Assembly: GCA_023475715.1 (NCBI GenBank)
Contig: JAMCVO010000282.1
Span: forward strand, 1 to 17,321
DNA: 17,321 nucleotides
Source: Actinomycetota bacterium
GTDB taxonomy: Bacteria > Actinomycetota > Humimicrobiia > Humimicrobiales > Humimicrobiaceae
Direction: 5' to 3'
Part shown: piece after piece, positions 6,964 through 14,915 of the stretch
How positions within the stretch are numbered: position 1 is the stretch's first letter
Layout of the letters: each line of letters begins with the position of its first letter
Program-made: the position numbers and the translations under genes
The notes under the pieces: generated by a model
Database searches by the model: none
The model's input: the letters and a program-made list of their open reading frames with translations, nothing else
What the model was told of the DNA's origin: nothing

Positions 6964-9582
6964 ATGTTAAAAAGAAAAAAATTTTTTAAAAAAGTTACGA
7001 TTTTCCTGATTGCTTTTACATTTCTGTTATTTCCTTACAAATTCAGTCTCAATGCCTTAAATGATAATAATTCCGGTTCCGAAAAATATGATTACGTGCT
7101 GATAATAGATGAATCAGGCAGCATGAGAACAAATGACCCTTCAAATATGCGAGTTGATGCAGCCAGGCTTTTCATTTATCTTAATGAGATGTTAAGCAAG
7201 GGTAACCGGGTACTTATTGCAGGTTTTGGTGAAAAAACCAATATTTATTTACCTCTGACAGAAATTACCGGCAATGAGGATGCTATCAATGCTGCAATCG
7301 AAATGATACAGAGCAATCAAAACTATACTGATATGAAAGGCGCTCTTGCAGATATTAAAAAAATACTTGGGCAGAGAATAGTTAAACAAAAAACCGCAGT
7401 GATTTTTTTGACAGATGGTGCCTTAACCATTAATGATATACCTCCTGAGGCCACAGAAGATCAAAAAGTTAAAGATGGAAAAGAAAAACCGGGAAGGACA
7501 AAAACCGGAGGCGATAGTCAGAATGAAAATCCCGGCTCCATAACCGGCCAGCAGGGTGAAGATAGTCAGGGAAATAATGGTACCGATAAGATTGGAAGTA
7601 CGGGGAAGGGTGAGAATCAGTATCTTGCGAAATACAAAAAAGAACTTTTAGACCTTTGCTATAGTTATAAAAGAGATAATATTGTAATTTATCCTGTAGC
7701 CTTTACCAAGGAAGCAGAGACTGGACTTCTTGAACAAATGGCTTCAATAACCTCAGGTGCCTTCTGGAGGGCGGAGAAAGCTTCTGATATAAGAAATATT
7801 TTTCTTGAAATATTAAAAAACATAACAAGCCGGTTCTTAAGAATTGAAGAACAAAAAGACAACTCTGCAATATCGGGTGAGTTTGAAATTACTAAAGATG
7901 TTAAAGAGCTGGTGCTTATTGCTACAGCAAGCAATTTTGAACCTAACCCAAAAATCAATGTTATATCCCCATCAAGTGAAAAACCGGTATTTGATAAGGT
8001 CGTAGAGCAAAAAGGCTTCAAGATTGTTCAGGTTAGCTCACCAGAGGAAGGAAAATGGTCCTATGAGATAAACGGGGACGGGGTTTTTGTATATGATATA
8101 GTTTCTTCAAATATCATAGAACCAAGCTATCCCATATATCTGTCCGATACAAGTATTCCCTTTCAAATTAAATTAGGTGATACTCTTGAAGATAGTTCCA
8201 GCCTAAAATCAGATGATTTTGAAATAACATTCAGCGTTAAAGGCCCTGAGGGGGGAGCGAGTGTGGATGGAGTAAATCTTTCCGATGATGGGAAAGGAAT
8301 GGATGATTTGGAAGGTGATGGAGTATTCAGCGGAGTTTTTAATAAAACGGATATTAAGGGCAATTATAATGCTGTTTTTTCAATGCAGCATATCCCTACA
8401 AATTCAACATCAACAAAGAAAATAAATTTTGAAGTTATAAAATTGCCGGTTATTTTCAAAGTTCTTGAACCGGCAGGATCATTTTACATATCAGGTAAAA
8501 AAATTCCTATAAAGGTTCAACTAACCAGCGACCCCGGTACGGATAGCAAAGATGAAATCAATTTTGCCGAGTATCAAATAACCTGTACGATTTTTTATCC
8601 GGACGGCAAAAAAACCGAGGGCTTAATGCTTCTTGATAATGGGCAATCTTCTGATGAGAAAAGTGGTGACGGTATATTCAGTGCTGCTGTTATTGATTCA
8701 TCCTTAAAAGGAGACTATAGTATAAAATTTTATATACAGCATATCCCTACGATGAATGCTTCAGCAAATACGGCCAATATAGTTAAATTTAAGGTAGCAG
8801 AAATCTCTGAAATTGAAGCCAGAATTGAAACCAGCCCGGTCACGGGGGAGCCGGCGAAGATTACGGCTAACTTCCTTGATTTTTCAAAAAGCAGCTTTAA
8901 ATACATATTAACAAAACCGGGTGGAGCCGTGGTCGAGAGTGAAATGTCCGACAGCGGAGAGTCCAAAGACGCTGATTCTAAAAAAGATGACGGCATATAC
9001 AGCGCTGTCCTCGAGAAACTTGACGAGCTTGGAGAATACAAACTTTTAATTAAAAGCAGTTATTCCGCCGCAAGCAGTGATTCTGTTTCAAGCGAGTCAA
9101 TTCCCGTTGAAAAGGAACTTAAATTTAATAAGGAATACAAAGTCGTAGCAGCTTTTGCTGAGGTACCTTTGGAAATAAATTCCACTGAAGAAGAAGTAAA
9201 ATTCAGCTTAAGGATCATATCAAAAAGCTCATCTGAAAGTGTAGTATCCATAGATGAAAACAAATTGAAAAGTGAGCCTCTTTCGTCTCTGGAATCTCTG
9301 ATTATTGAAACTGGTACAGAAAAAATTAAGCCAAACTCAGACAATGAAGTCAAATTCATTTTAAAACTTAAGGAAAATTCAAAAGCAGGCAAACATTCTT
9401 TTAAAATTCCACTGGTTATAGATGGCAAATATCCAACTGATGCAGATATTAATATTGAGCTGGCTGCAAGTTTCCCATGGTATTTAAAGATAATAGTAAT
9501 TGGTATGTCTGTTCTGGCAGCTGCAGCAATTTTTTTATTTGTTTATTTTCTTTATATAAAACCAAAAAAGGCTAATTTTTAA
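6964..9582 (+). CDS. Membrane-anchored von Willebrand factor A-domain protein with repeated extracellular modules
   Basis: This 872-residue surface protein has unknown function. Residues 1-32 form a signal peptide (basic start, hydrophobic core VTIFLIAFTFLLF). A VWA domain spans about 42-285 with a complete metal-ion site: D49-E-S51-G-S53, T122 and D151 (FLTDG). It is interrupted at about 160-218 by a low-complexity Gly/Gln/Asn/Lys insert. Three beta-rich modules follow (about 390-490, 500-610, 615-720). Each has an acidic Gly-rich turn that looks calcium-binding, around 440-457, 557-574 and 661-681, and the first two end in QHIPT. A final beta-rich region precedes one transmembrane helix (about 840-865) and a short basic tail (KPKKANF), so most of the protein lies outside the cell. 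It starts 40 bases after dhaK with no clear ribosome site, so cotranscription is possible but a shared function is not evident. Confidence 0.85.
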   Translation: MLKRKKFFKKVTIFLIAFTFLLFPYKFSLNALNDNNSGSEKYDYVLIIDESGSMRTNDPSNMRVDAARLFIYLNEMLSKGNRVLIAGFGEKTNIYLPLTEITGNEDAINAAIEMIQSNQNYTDMKGALADIKKILGQRIVKQKTAVIFLTDGALTINDIPPEATEDQKVKDGKEKPGRTKTGGDSQNENPGSITGQQGEDSQGNNGTDKIGSTGKGENQYLAKYKKELLDLCYSYKRDNIVIYPVAFTKEAETGLLEQMASITSGAFWRAEKASDIRNIFLEILKNITSRFLRIEEQKDNSAISGEFEITKDVKELVLIATASNFEPNPKINVISPSSEKPVFDKVVEQKGFKIVQVSSPEEGKWSYEINGDGVFVYDIVSSNIIEPSYPIYLSDTSIPFQIKLGDTLEDSSSLKSDDFEITFSVKGPEGGASVDGVNLSDDGKGMDDLEGDGVFSGVFNKTDIKGNYNAVFSMQHIPTNSTSTKKINFEVIKLPVIFKVLEPAGSFYISGKKIPIKVQLTSDPGTDSKDEINFAEYQITCTIFYPDGKKTEGLMLLDNGQSSDEKSGDGIFSAAVIDSSLKGDYSIKFYIQHIPTMNASANTANIVKFKVAEISEIEARIETSPVTGEPAKITANFLDFSKSSFKYILTKPGGAVVESEMSDSGESKDADSKKDDGIYSAVLEKLDELGEYKLLIKSSYSAASSDSVSSESIPVEKELKFNKEYKVVAAFAEVPLEINSTEEEVKFSLRIISKSSSESVVSIDENKLKSEPLSSLESLIIETGTEKIKPNSDNEVKFILKLKENSKAGKHSFKIPLVIDGKYPTDADINIELAASFPWYLKIIVIGMSVLAAAAIFLFVYFLYIKPKKANF

Positions 9583-9600
9583 GGTTATACCCTTTTTTAA

Positions 9601-9626
9601 AGTTAATCTTTTTTTAAAGATTAACT
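9601..9626. terminator. Hairpin between convergent genes, likely bidirectional terminator
   Basis: Perfect 11-base arms (9601-9611 and 9616-9626) with a four-base T loop lie between the convergent VWA and penicillin-binding-protein genes. A second, weaker inverted repeat (AAAAAAGG at 9564-9571, CCTTTTTT at 9591-9598) overlaps the VWA stop and supplies a T run for the plus strand. The long hairpin itself has little G+C and no clean T tail on the plus strand. Confidence 0.5.
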
Positions 9627-9630
9627 GCTT

Positions 9631-11892
9631 CTAAGGATTTACCCAAACTTTAATTTTTCTTATGGTTTCAACAGGCTGATCGCCCAGTGGGTCCTGGCGA
9701 TGGGTATACTGCGGAGGGACTTCTGCATAAGGTTCGTTAATATATTGTATATGAGTATAACCCAATTGAACCAGTATGTTGTTTGCATCCAGAACAGGCA
9801 TTAAAGTTATATTTGGAAGTATGGGCATTTGTTCAGGCGTAATCGGTATCTGAGTTCTGGGCTCGGAACCATAATGGAATTTGGCAAGGGTTATCTGGTC
9901 GGGGGAGGTAAACCTGTTTGGAACCATTAGCTGGCCTGTTTCAGGATTAGTTGTAACCTGGACACTGATCATATCATCTTTGGGCTTGGTAAAATTTTCG
10001 ATTGGAAGATCTCGTACTGCTTGTTCCATAAAGAGTTTCCATATCATTGCAGGTTGAATTCCGCCCTGGACCCTTTCCCCATGAATTGAGGTAATTTTTT
10101 TATTTATTTCAGGATAACCTATCCAAACAACCGCAGACAAATTTGTAGTAAACCCGGTAAACCATATATTCTCGGTTTCCTGTGTGGTTCCTGTCTTACC
10201 TGCAGCTTGCCTGTCTTCCAGGCGAGCCCTGGTTGCGGTACCTCGTTGAATAACCTGCTGCAGTATCTCAATTTCCCTGTAAGCGTTTATAGGTGTTAAA
10301 ACCTGCTTGCCTTCTTCCTTGTGTTCTTCCAGAATTTTTCCATCCTTATCAGTTATTTTCAGTATTGCAACCGGATCATGCCTTACGCCATAATCTGCGA
10401 TAGTGTTGAATGCTGTGCATACTTCCAGCGGTGATACTCCTGTTGTAAGGCCCCCAAGCCCTATGGCCGGGAAGCCTTCGAGCGGTGTCTGTATTCCCAT
10501 ATCGTTTGCAATCTTTGAAACTGCATAGCCTCCGACTCTCATAATGAGCTGTGCATATGCTACATTTATGGATCTGACTGTTGCATCAATTACCGATACT
10601 TCATTTACATCAAAAGACTCATTCCCATAATTTGAAACTTCCCAGGGTTCGCTTCCGGCAATATCGTAAATAATTGTGCCATTAGGATTAAAAGTCATAT
10701 ATGGGCTTATGCCCTGTTCAAGAGCGGCAGCAAGTGCAAAAACTTTAAATATAGAGCCTGCCTGCCGTTTTGCCTGAGTTGCAAGATTGAATTTCATTTC
10801 TCCAAAATCCTTGCCTCCAACCATAGCTTTAATGAAGCCGTTTGTGGGATCCATAGCAACCAGGGCGGCGGACGGATCTTCAGGGTCGTAAAGGACCTGT
10901 TTTATTGCGCTTTCTGCTGCGACTTGCATATCTGGTTCAAGAGTTGTATAAATGTTGAAACCACCGGTAAAAACCTTATTTACACCGTATTTCTCAATGA
11001 GTATTTGTTTTACATATTCTACAAAATAAGGCGCAAATCCTATCGGAGCTTCCTGAAATGGACGCTGTGTAATTATTGGCTGTTTTATAGTATCGGCATA
11101 CTGCTCTTCATCTATAAAATTTAATTCAAGCATTTTTGCCAGAACCACATTTCTTCTTTCAAGCGAAGCTTTTTCATTAAAATAAGGGGAGAGAAAATTT
11201 GGTGCCTGTATGATTCCAGCCAGAGTCGCACATTCCGCAAGATTGAGATATTCCACATCTTTATTAAAATAAATTTTGGATGCAGCTTGAACTCCATAAG
11301 CTCCTTCCCCAAAATAGGAAGTATTGAGGTAAATTTCAAGTATTTCATCCTTTGTATAATATTTTTCCAGCTGGTATGCAAGGGCTGCCTCTTTTATTTT
11401 CCTGTCGTAAGTTATAACATTCTTTTCCTCGGGAATGTATAAATTTCTAATTACCTGCTGGGTTATGGTGCTTGCACCTTCTTCCACTGTGCCTGATTTT
11501 AAGTTTATTAAAAAAGCTCGTATGATACCCTCCGGATCAAACCCTATATGTTTATAAAATCTCTCATCTTCTATTGCAAGAACTGCGTTGATTAGATTTT
11601 TTGGAATTTGTGCGAGCGTTACAAGTTCTCTGTTTTCTTCACCATGGAATGTCGCAATCAATGTGCCATCGGCAGCAAATATTTTTGAAGTGAGAGCACT
11701 CTCACTGGGAGCAAATTCTTCAATGTTCGGGAGTCCTTTTACAAAACTTGCAACAACGGATGTTGCTGCAACTAAAATTCCACCAAGTGAGAGCATGGAA
11801 ATCATCGTGGTCAGTAGGAATATAACGATAAATACAATCAGTATTCTTAAGCCGGTTTTGTTTGGTTTGTGTTTTCTTTTTAATCTTGACAT
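9631..11892 (-). CDS. Class A penicillin-binding protein (PBP1A-like transglycosylase/transpeptidase)
   Basis: This 753-residue bifunctional enzyme polymerises lipid II into glycan strands and crosslinks peptides outside the membrane. A basic N-terminus and one transmembrane helix (about 16-50) precede the GT51 domain: EDERFYKHIGFDP (catalytic E108), EGASTITQQVIRNLY (138-152) and a KDEILEIYLN segment. The transpeptidase domain has SIFK (catalytic S380), SIN (441-443) and KTGTT (566-570). The C-terminal region after about 660 is Pro-rich and may be a short accessory segment. The frame includes a TTG two codons upstream, but ATG 11892 is preferred; neither has a good ribosome site. A -10-like TATAAT lies on the minus strand at 11995-11990 with a poor -35. 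It is a single gene, convergent with the VWA gene and divergent from the TIM-like gene. Confidence 0.96.
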   Translation of the reverse strand: MSRLKRKHKPNKTGLRILIVFIVIFLLTTMISMLSLGGILVAATSVVASFVKGLPNIEEFAPSESALTSKIFAADGTLIATFHGEENRELVTLAQIPKNLINAVLAIEDERFYKHIGFDPEGIIRAFLINLKSGTVEEGASTITQQVIRNLYIPEEKNVITYDRKIKEAALAYQLEKYYTKDEILEIYLNTSYFGEGAYGVQAASKIYFNKDVEYLNLAECATLAGIIQAPNFLSPYFNEKASLERRNVVLAKMLELNFIDEEQYADTIKQPIITQRPFQEAPIGFAPYFVEYVKQILIEKYGVNKVFTGGFNIYTTLEPDMQVAAESAIKQVLYDPEDPSAALVAMDPTNGFIKAMVGGKDFGEMKFNLATQAKRQAGSIFKVFALAAALEQGISPYMTFNPNGTIIYDIAGSEPWEVSNYGNESFDVNEVSVIDATVRSINVAYAQLIMRVGGYAVSKIANDMGIQTPLEGFPAIGLGGLTTGVSPLEVCTAFNTIADYGVRHDPVAILKITDKDGKILEEHKEEGKQVLTPINAYREIEILQQVIQRGTATRARLEDRQAAGKTGTTQETENIWFTGFTTNLSAVVWIGYPEINKKITSIHGERVQGGIQPAMIWKLFMEQAVRDLPIENFTKPKDDMISVQVTTNPETGQLMVPNRFTSPDQITLAKFHYGSEPRTQIPITPEQMPILPNITLMPVLDANNILVQLGYTHIQYINEPYAEVPPQYTHRQDPLGDQPVETIRKIKVWVNP

Positions 11893-12059
11893 GGTCAAGA
11901 TAATACCATATTTTAATTTTATATTACACCTGATATTAGTCCTTTATCTGTCTATTATGGAAGTACTAATTTTTTATGGTTTAAGGTAAATTATATTACT
12001 GATAAAATGCCGGAATCAGGACTTTTTAACTGAATATGACAGGAAAATTAAATTTATGA

Positions 12060-12099
12060 TTGAGCAATAAGTGCAATTATGCAATAATTTGCATATAGC
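12060..12099 (+). promoter_or_regulatory. Promoter/operator region of the sugar-phosphate operon (copy A of shared block)
   Basis: TGCAAT (12072-12077), ten bases, then TTTGCATATA (12088-12097) form an imperfect inverted repeat that recurs, with identical spacing, upstream of the E1 alpha gene. A possible promoter is TTGAGC (12060-12065) with AATAAT 17 bases on (12083-12088). By analogy with the other copy, GTGCAA (12071-12076) with TATAGC (12094-12099), also 17 apart, is another. Either would be covered by a regulator bound to the repeat. A nested ATGCAA-N4-TTGCAT sits at 12079-12094. Confidence 0.6.
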
Positions 12100-12147
12100 A
12101 GCTATATTTAAAATTTACTTTCTTTAAAAATGAAAGGTTATGTTACG

Positions 12148-12939
12148 GTGAAAAAAATTCTGGTTGGTGCGGCATTTAAAATGAATAAGACAGTTGAGGA
12201 GAGTATAGAATATGCAGAAAAACTTGATAACTTTATCAGGGAACATGCAGAAGTGCTAAAGAATATTGATATTTTTATTCTGCCTACTTTTCTTTCGCTT
12301 TATACATTTTCCAAACAGCTTTCAGACTCAAAATTAAAATTCGGAGCACAGAATTGTTTCTGGGAAGATGAAGGAGCCTATACCGGGGAAGTAAGCCCCA
12401 TGCATTTAAAAAAAATAGGCTGTACTTATGTTGAACTTGGCCATCCTGAGAGGTTAAACATTTTAAAAGAAGATGAATCGATGATAAATAAAAAAATTAT
12501 TGGATGCCTCCGAAATAAGCTAAAACCCGTCCTTTGCATTGGAGAGGAGAAAGAGCATCAAGACAGAGATGAAGTCCATGATTTTCTTAAAAAACAGATC
12601 AGGGGATATTTCAAGGATGTAAAAGCAGAAGAAGTAAATAATATAATTCTTGCATATGAGCCTGTTTGGGCGATAGGTGCAGATAGATCAGCCTCGGTTG
12701 AATATATCCATGATTCTTTAATTTTTATAAGGAATTTTCTGGATTCGGAATACGGGGAAAATACCGGCAAAAATCAATTAATTATTTATGGCGGCAGTGT
12801 AAATCCGGAAAGTGCATTTGAAATTATAAGACTTGATGACAGCAATGGTATTTTTATAGGAAGAGCAGCATTAAATTATGATTATTTTATTAAAATGGTA
12901 AAAATGGCAATAGAAGTTAACAAATTAGGAGCTGTTTAG
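12148..12939 (+). CDS. Triosephosphate-isomerase-family protein, EryH/LerI-like paralogue
   Basis: This 263-residue TIM-barrel isomerase has the catalytic residues Lys11 (FKMNKT), His99 (ELGHPER), Glu171 (AYEPVWAIG) and the phosphate-binding GGSVNPESA (215-223). It departs from glycolytic TIM. The Asn of GNWKMN is replaced (GAAFKMN), HSERR reads HPERL, and the C-terminal GG of the phosphate loop reads GR (IFIGRAAL, 236-242). As I recall them, related changes occur in TIM paralogues that isomerise erythrulose phosphates (EryH in Brucella, LerI in Mycobacterium). I chose GTG 12148 because GAAAGG (12132-12137) is ten bases upstream and the product then starts MKKILVG as usual; ATG 12130 in the same frame lacks a site. 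It is first in a run with transketolase, RpiB-like and SorC-family genes. It could still be the cell's only TIM. Confidence 0.88.
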   Translation: MKKILVGAAFKMNKTVEESIEYAEKLDNFIREHAEVLKNIDIFILPTFLSLYTFSKQLSDSKLKFGAQNCFWEDEGAYTGEVSPMHLKKIGCTYVELGHPERLNILKEDESMINKKIIGCLRNKLKPVLCIGEEKEHQDRDEVHDFLKKQIRGYFKDVKAEEVNNIILAYEPVWAIGADRSASVEYIHDSLIFIRNFLDSEYGENTGKNQLIIYGGSVNPESAFEIIRLDDSNGIFIGRAALNYDYFIKMVKMAIEVNKLGAV

Positions 12940-13006
12940 ACCTAATAAAAAATTAACGAAATGATAATAAGAAAATTAGAAAATTTAATAAGAATCAGGA
13001 GCGTAA

Positions 13007-13864
13007 ATGTCAAAGCTATCTAAAGATGAAATAAAAGCATTAATCAATAAATCTTATAAATGCAGGGAAAATATTTTAAAAATGATGAGGAAAGGTGAAG
13101 GTCATATAGGAGGCGCTTTTTCCAGCCTGGATATAATGACCGTACTTTACAATAAAATATTGAAGCATGACCCTGCTAGTCCCGGATGGGCGGAAAGGGA
13201 CAGGTTTATACTTTCAGCCGGCCATAAATGTCTTGCACTTTATACAGTTCTTGTAGACCAGGGTTATTTTGCCCAAGATATTTTATGGACTTACAATAGT
13301 CTCAATACCAGGGTACCAATGCATCCGGACGAGAAATCTCTGCCGGGCGTTGAATTCCCCACAGGTTCGTTAGGACACGGACTGCCTGTAGCAAATGCAA
13401 TAGCATTAACGGCACGGCTTGACAGAAAAAACTACAGGGTTTTTGCCATCCTTGGTGACGGAGAATGTGCTGAAGGCAGTGTCTGGGAAGCAGCTATGAC
13501 AGCTTCACATCATAAAATAGATAACCTGGCAGTCATCATTGACAGAAACGGCTTTCAGGTAAATGGAAGGACAACGGAAATAATGAATACAGAACCTCTG
13601 GAAGATAAATTCAGGTCGTTTGGCTGGGAGGTAAAAACAATTAATGGTCATAATTTCAATCAGATTTATGAAACATTATCAGCACTGCCTTTTTCTCAAG
13701 GCAAGCCATCATGCATTGTAGCAGATACATTAAAATGCAAAGGTCTTACTTTCGGAGAAGGCAGATATGAGTTTCATCATTGGCATTGTGAGGCAAGTGA
13801 GATAGAAAATGCAATAAGTATTATAAACAACGAAAGAGGAAAGGAGTTGTCCAAAATTGAGTGA
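13007..13864 (+). CDS. Transketolase, N-terminal (TPP pyrophosphate-binding) subunit
   Basis: This 285-residue stand-alone N-half of a split transketolase is the size usual for two-subunit forms. The TPP motif runs from GDGECAEGS (150-158) to N181 (IDRNGF). Substrate- and cofactor-contacting histidines appear in GHIGG (H33), TGSLGHGL (H124) and the EFHHWH segment (257-260). With its partner it would transfer two-carbon units between ketose and aldose phosphates. A clear ribosome site (AGGAG at 12997-13001) precedes the ATG by six bases. Its end overlaps the C-subunit start by eight bases, so the pair was built for coupled translation. It sits 67 bases after the TIM-like gene. The subunit looks intact, but its partner is interrupted. 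Confidence 0.95.
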   Translation: MSKLSKDEIKALINKSYKCRENILKMMRKGEGHIGGAFSSLDIMTVLYNKILKHDPASPGWAERDRFILSAGHKCLALYTVLVDQGYFAQDILWTYNSLNTRVPMHPDEKSLPGVEFPTGSLGHGLPVANAIALTARLDRKNYRVFAILGDGECAEGSVWEAAMTASHHKIDNLAVIIDRNGFQVNGRTTEIMNTEPLEDKFRSFGWEVKTINGHNFNQIYETLSALPFSQGKPSCIVADTLKCKGLTFGEGRYEFHHWHCEASEIENAISIINNERGKELSKIE

Positions 13865-14090
13865 TATTATCGAAGATCCCAGAAAAGTGATAAGTAATGC
13901 TCTTGTGGAACTTGGTGCGAAAAATAACAATGTTTTATATATATCATGTGATTCTTCTCTGGGGGCAAGCGGCGGTGAGTTCAATAAAATATTTCCGGAA
14001 AGACATTTTGAATTTGGAATTGCGGAACAGAATGCCATGGGTGAAGCAGCCGGTTTTGCAGTTTCAGGTAAGACTATTGTAAGTCCATAA
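13857..14090 (+). CDS. Transketolase C-subunit, 5' fragment (77 codons)
   Basis: This fragment starts with TTG, overlaps the end of the N-subunit gene by eight bases, and ends at the premature TAA. It holds the first part of the pyrimidine-binding domain, including FGIAEQNAMGEAAGFA. On its own it is too short to be a functional subunit. Confidence 0.6.
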   Translation: MSDIIEDPRKVISNALVELGAKNNNVLYISCDSSLGASGGEFNKIFPERHFEFGIAEQNAMGEAAGFAVSGKTIVSP

Positions 14091-14096
14091 AATATC

Positions 14097-14798
14097 TTGG
14101 GCAAAATATTCAGATGTTTTGAGCAAATAAGGGATGACGTTTGTAAAACAAAGCTGAACGTAAACATAATGGGCAATAATTGCGGTTTTTCTGTCAGTGC
14201 TCTTGGTCCGACTCATGTAGTACTTGAAGATGTTGCAATACTACGCTCAATTCCAAATATCACCATAATATCTCCTTGTGATGGGCCTGAATACTACCAG
14301 GCTGTTTTTGCAGCTGCTGAAACTGCAGGCCCGGTTTATATCAGAATTCACAGGCAGAAAGTAAAAAGAATCAATCCGCAAAATTATAAAATGACTATAG
14401 GTAAGGCAAACAAGCTAAGGGACGGCAGTGATGTTTCAATAATAACATATTCATCCATGGTTCCAAAAACACTTGAAGCGGCCCAAATTCTGGCAGAAAG
14501 AGGCATCGACTCAGAAGTAATAAACATGTCAACATTAAAACCGTTAGACAGGGAAGCAATTCTCCAGTCCAGTTTAAAAACCAGGCGGATAGTGACTGTA
14601 GAAGAGCATAATATCGTAAACGGTCTTGGATCCGCAGTAGCAGATGTGATTGTAAAAGAAAATCCTGTTACAATGAAAATGATTGGAATTAAAGACCTCT
14701 TTGCTGTGGTTGGAGATTATGATGAAGTTATTGACTATTACAGCCTAAACGGACCAAAGATTGCCATACAGGTAGAGGAATTCCTAAACCGGAGCTAG
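14097..14798 (+). CDS. Transketolase C-subunit, 3' fragment (233 codons)
   Basis: This open frame continues in the same phase two codons after the stop. A TTG at 14097 could serve as a start, but no ribosome site precedes it, and no better internal ATG is supported. It carries the rest of the pyrimidine-binding domain (FEQIRDDVC, LGPTHVVLEDVAILR, ISPCDGPEYY) and the C-terminal domain ending near VEEFLNRS. Without the upstream glutamate it could not activate TPP by itself. Confidence 0.6.
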   Translation: MGKIFRCFEQIRDDVCKTKLNVNIMGNNCGFSVSALGPTHVVLEDVAILRSIPNITIISPCDGPEYYQAVFAAAETAGPVYIRIHRQKVKRINPQNYKMTIGKANKLRDGSDVSIITYSSMVPKTLEAAQILAERGIDSEVINMSTLKPLDREAILQSSLKTRRIVTVEEHNIVNGLGSAVADVIVKENPVTMKMIGIKDLFAVVGDYDEVIDYYSLNGPKIAIQVEEFLNRS

Positions 14799-14915
14799 TG
14801 CTGACTGGGGAACCTATATTTAGTAAATTAAAAAACCCATTATTCAAGTTTTATAAAATTTTTTATAGCAAGAACTTATATTTTAAAATAATTTATTAAT
14901 TATTTTGGAGGTAAT

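Larger units (their letters stand above)
13857..14798 (+). pseudogene. Transketolase C-terminal subunit interrupted by an in-frame TAA
   Basis: The whole stretch reads as one transketolase C-half (about 313 codons) in a single frame, except for a TAA at 14088-14090. Before it come the TTG start (AAGGAG at 13841-13846, ten bases upstream) and IAEQNAMGEAAGFAVSGKT, containing the catalytic Glu of the pyrimidine-binding motif. After it, without any shift, come CFEQIRDDVCKTKLNV, GPTHVVLEDVAILR and the transketolase C-domain (about 190-313). The codons just around the stop (VSP-stop-NILGKIF) do not match the usual VSTFAxF-type segment whose aromatic residues pack on TPP, so damage may exceed one base. 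Possible explanations are a recent nonsense mutation, a cluster of assembly errors, or translation as two pieces. The neighbouring genes look intact, which argues against general decay. Confidence 0.7.

Noticed and set aside
11588..11989. Plus-strand open frame opposite the start of the penicillin-binding protein
   Set aside because: It is antisense to strongly conserved coding sequence, its translation shows no known motif, and no ribosome site was found. Similar antisense frames opposite gltX, the VWA gene and iscS were dismissed for the same reason.
14088..14090. Recoding (selenocysteine or pyrrolysine) at the transketolase stop
   Set aside because: The codon is TAA; selenocysteine uses TGA and pyrrolysine TAG, and no following hairpin was evident.
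14846..14877. AT-only inverted repeat (AAGTT, TATAAAA / TTTTATA, AACTT) between the transketolase fragment and the RpiB-like gene
   Set aside because: Almost no G+C pairs and a bulged stem; too weak to call a terminator or an operator in this base composition.
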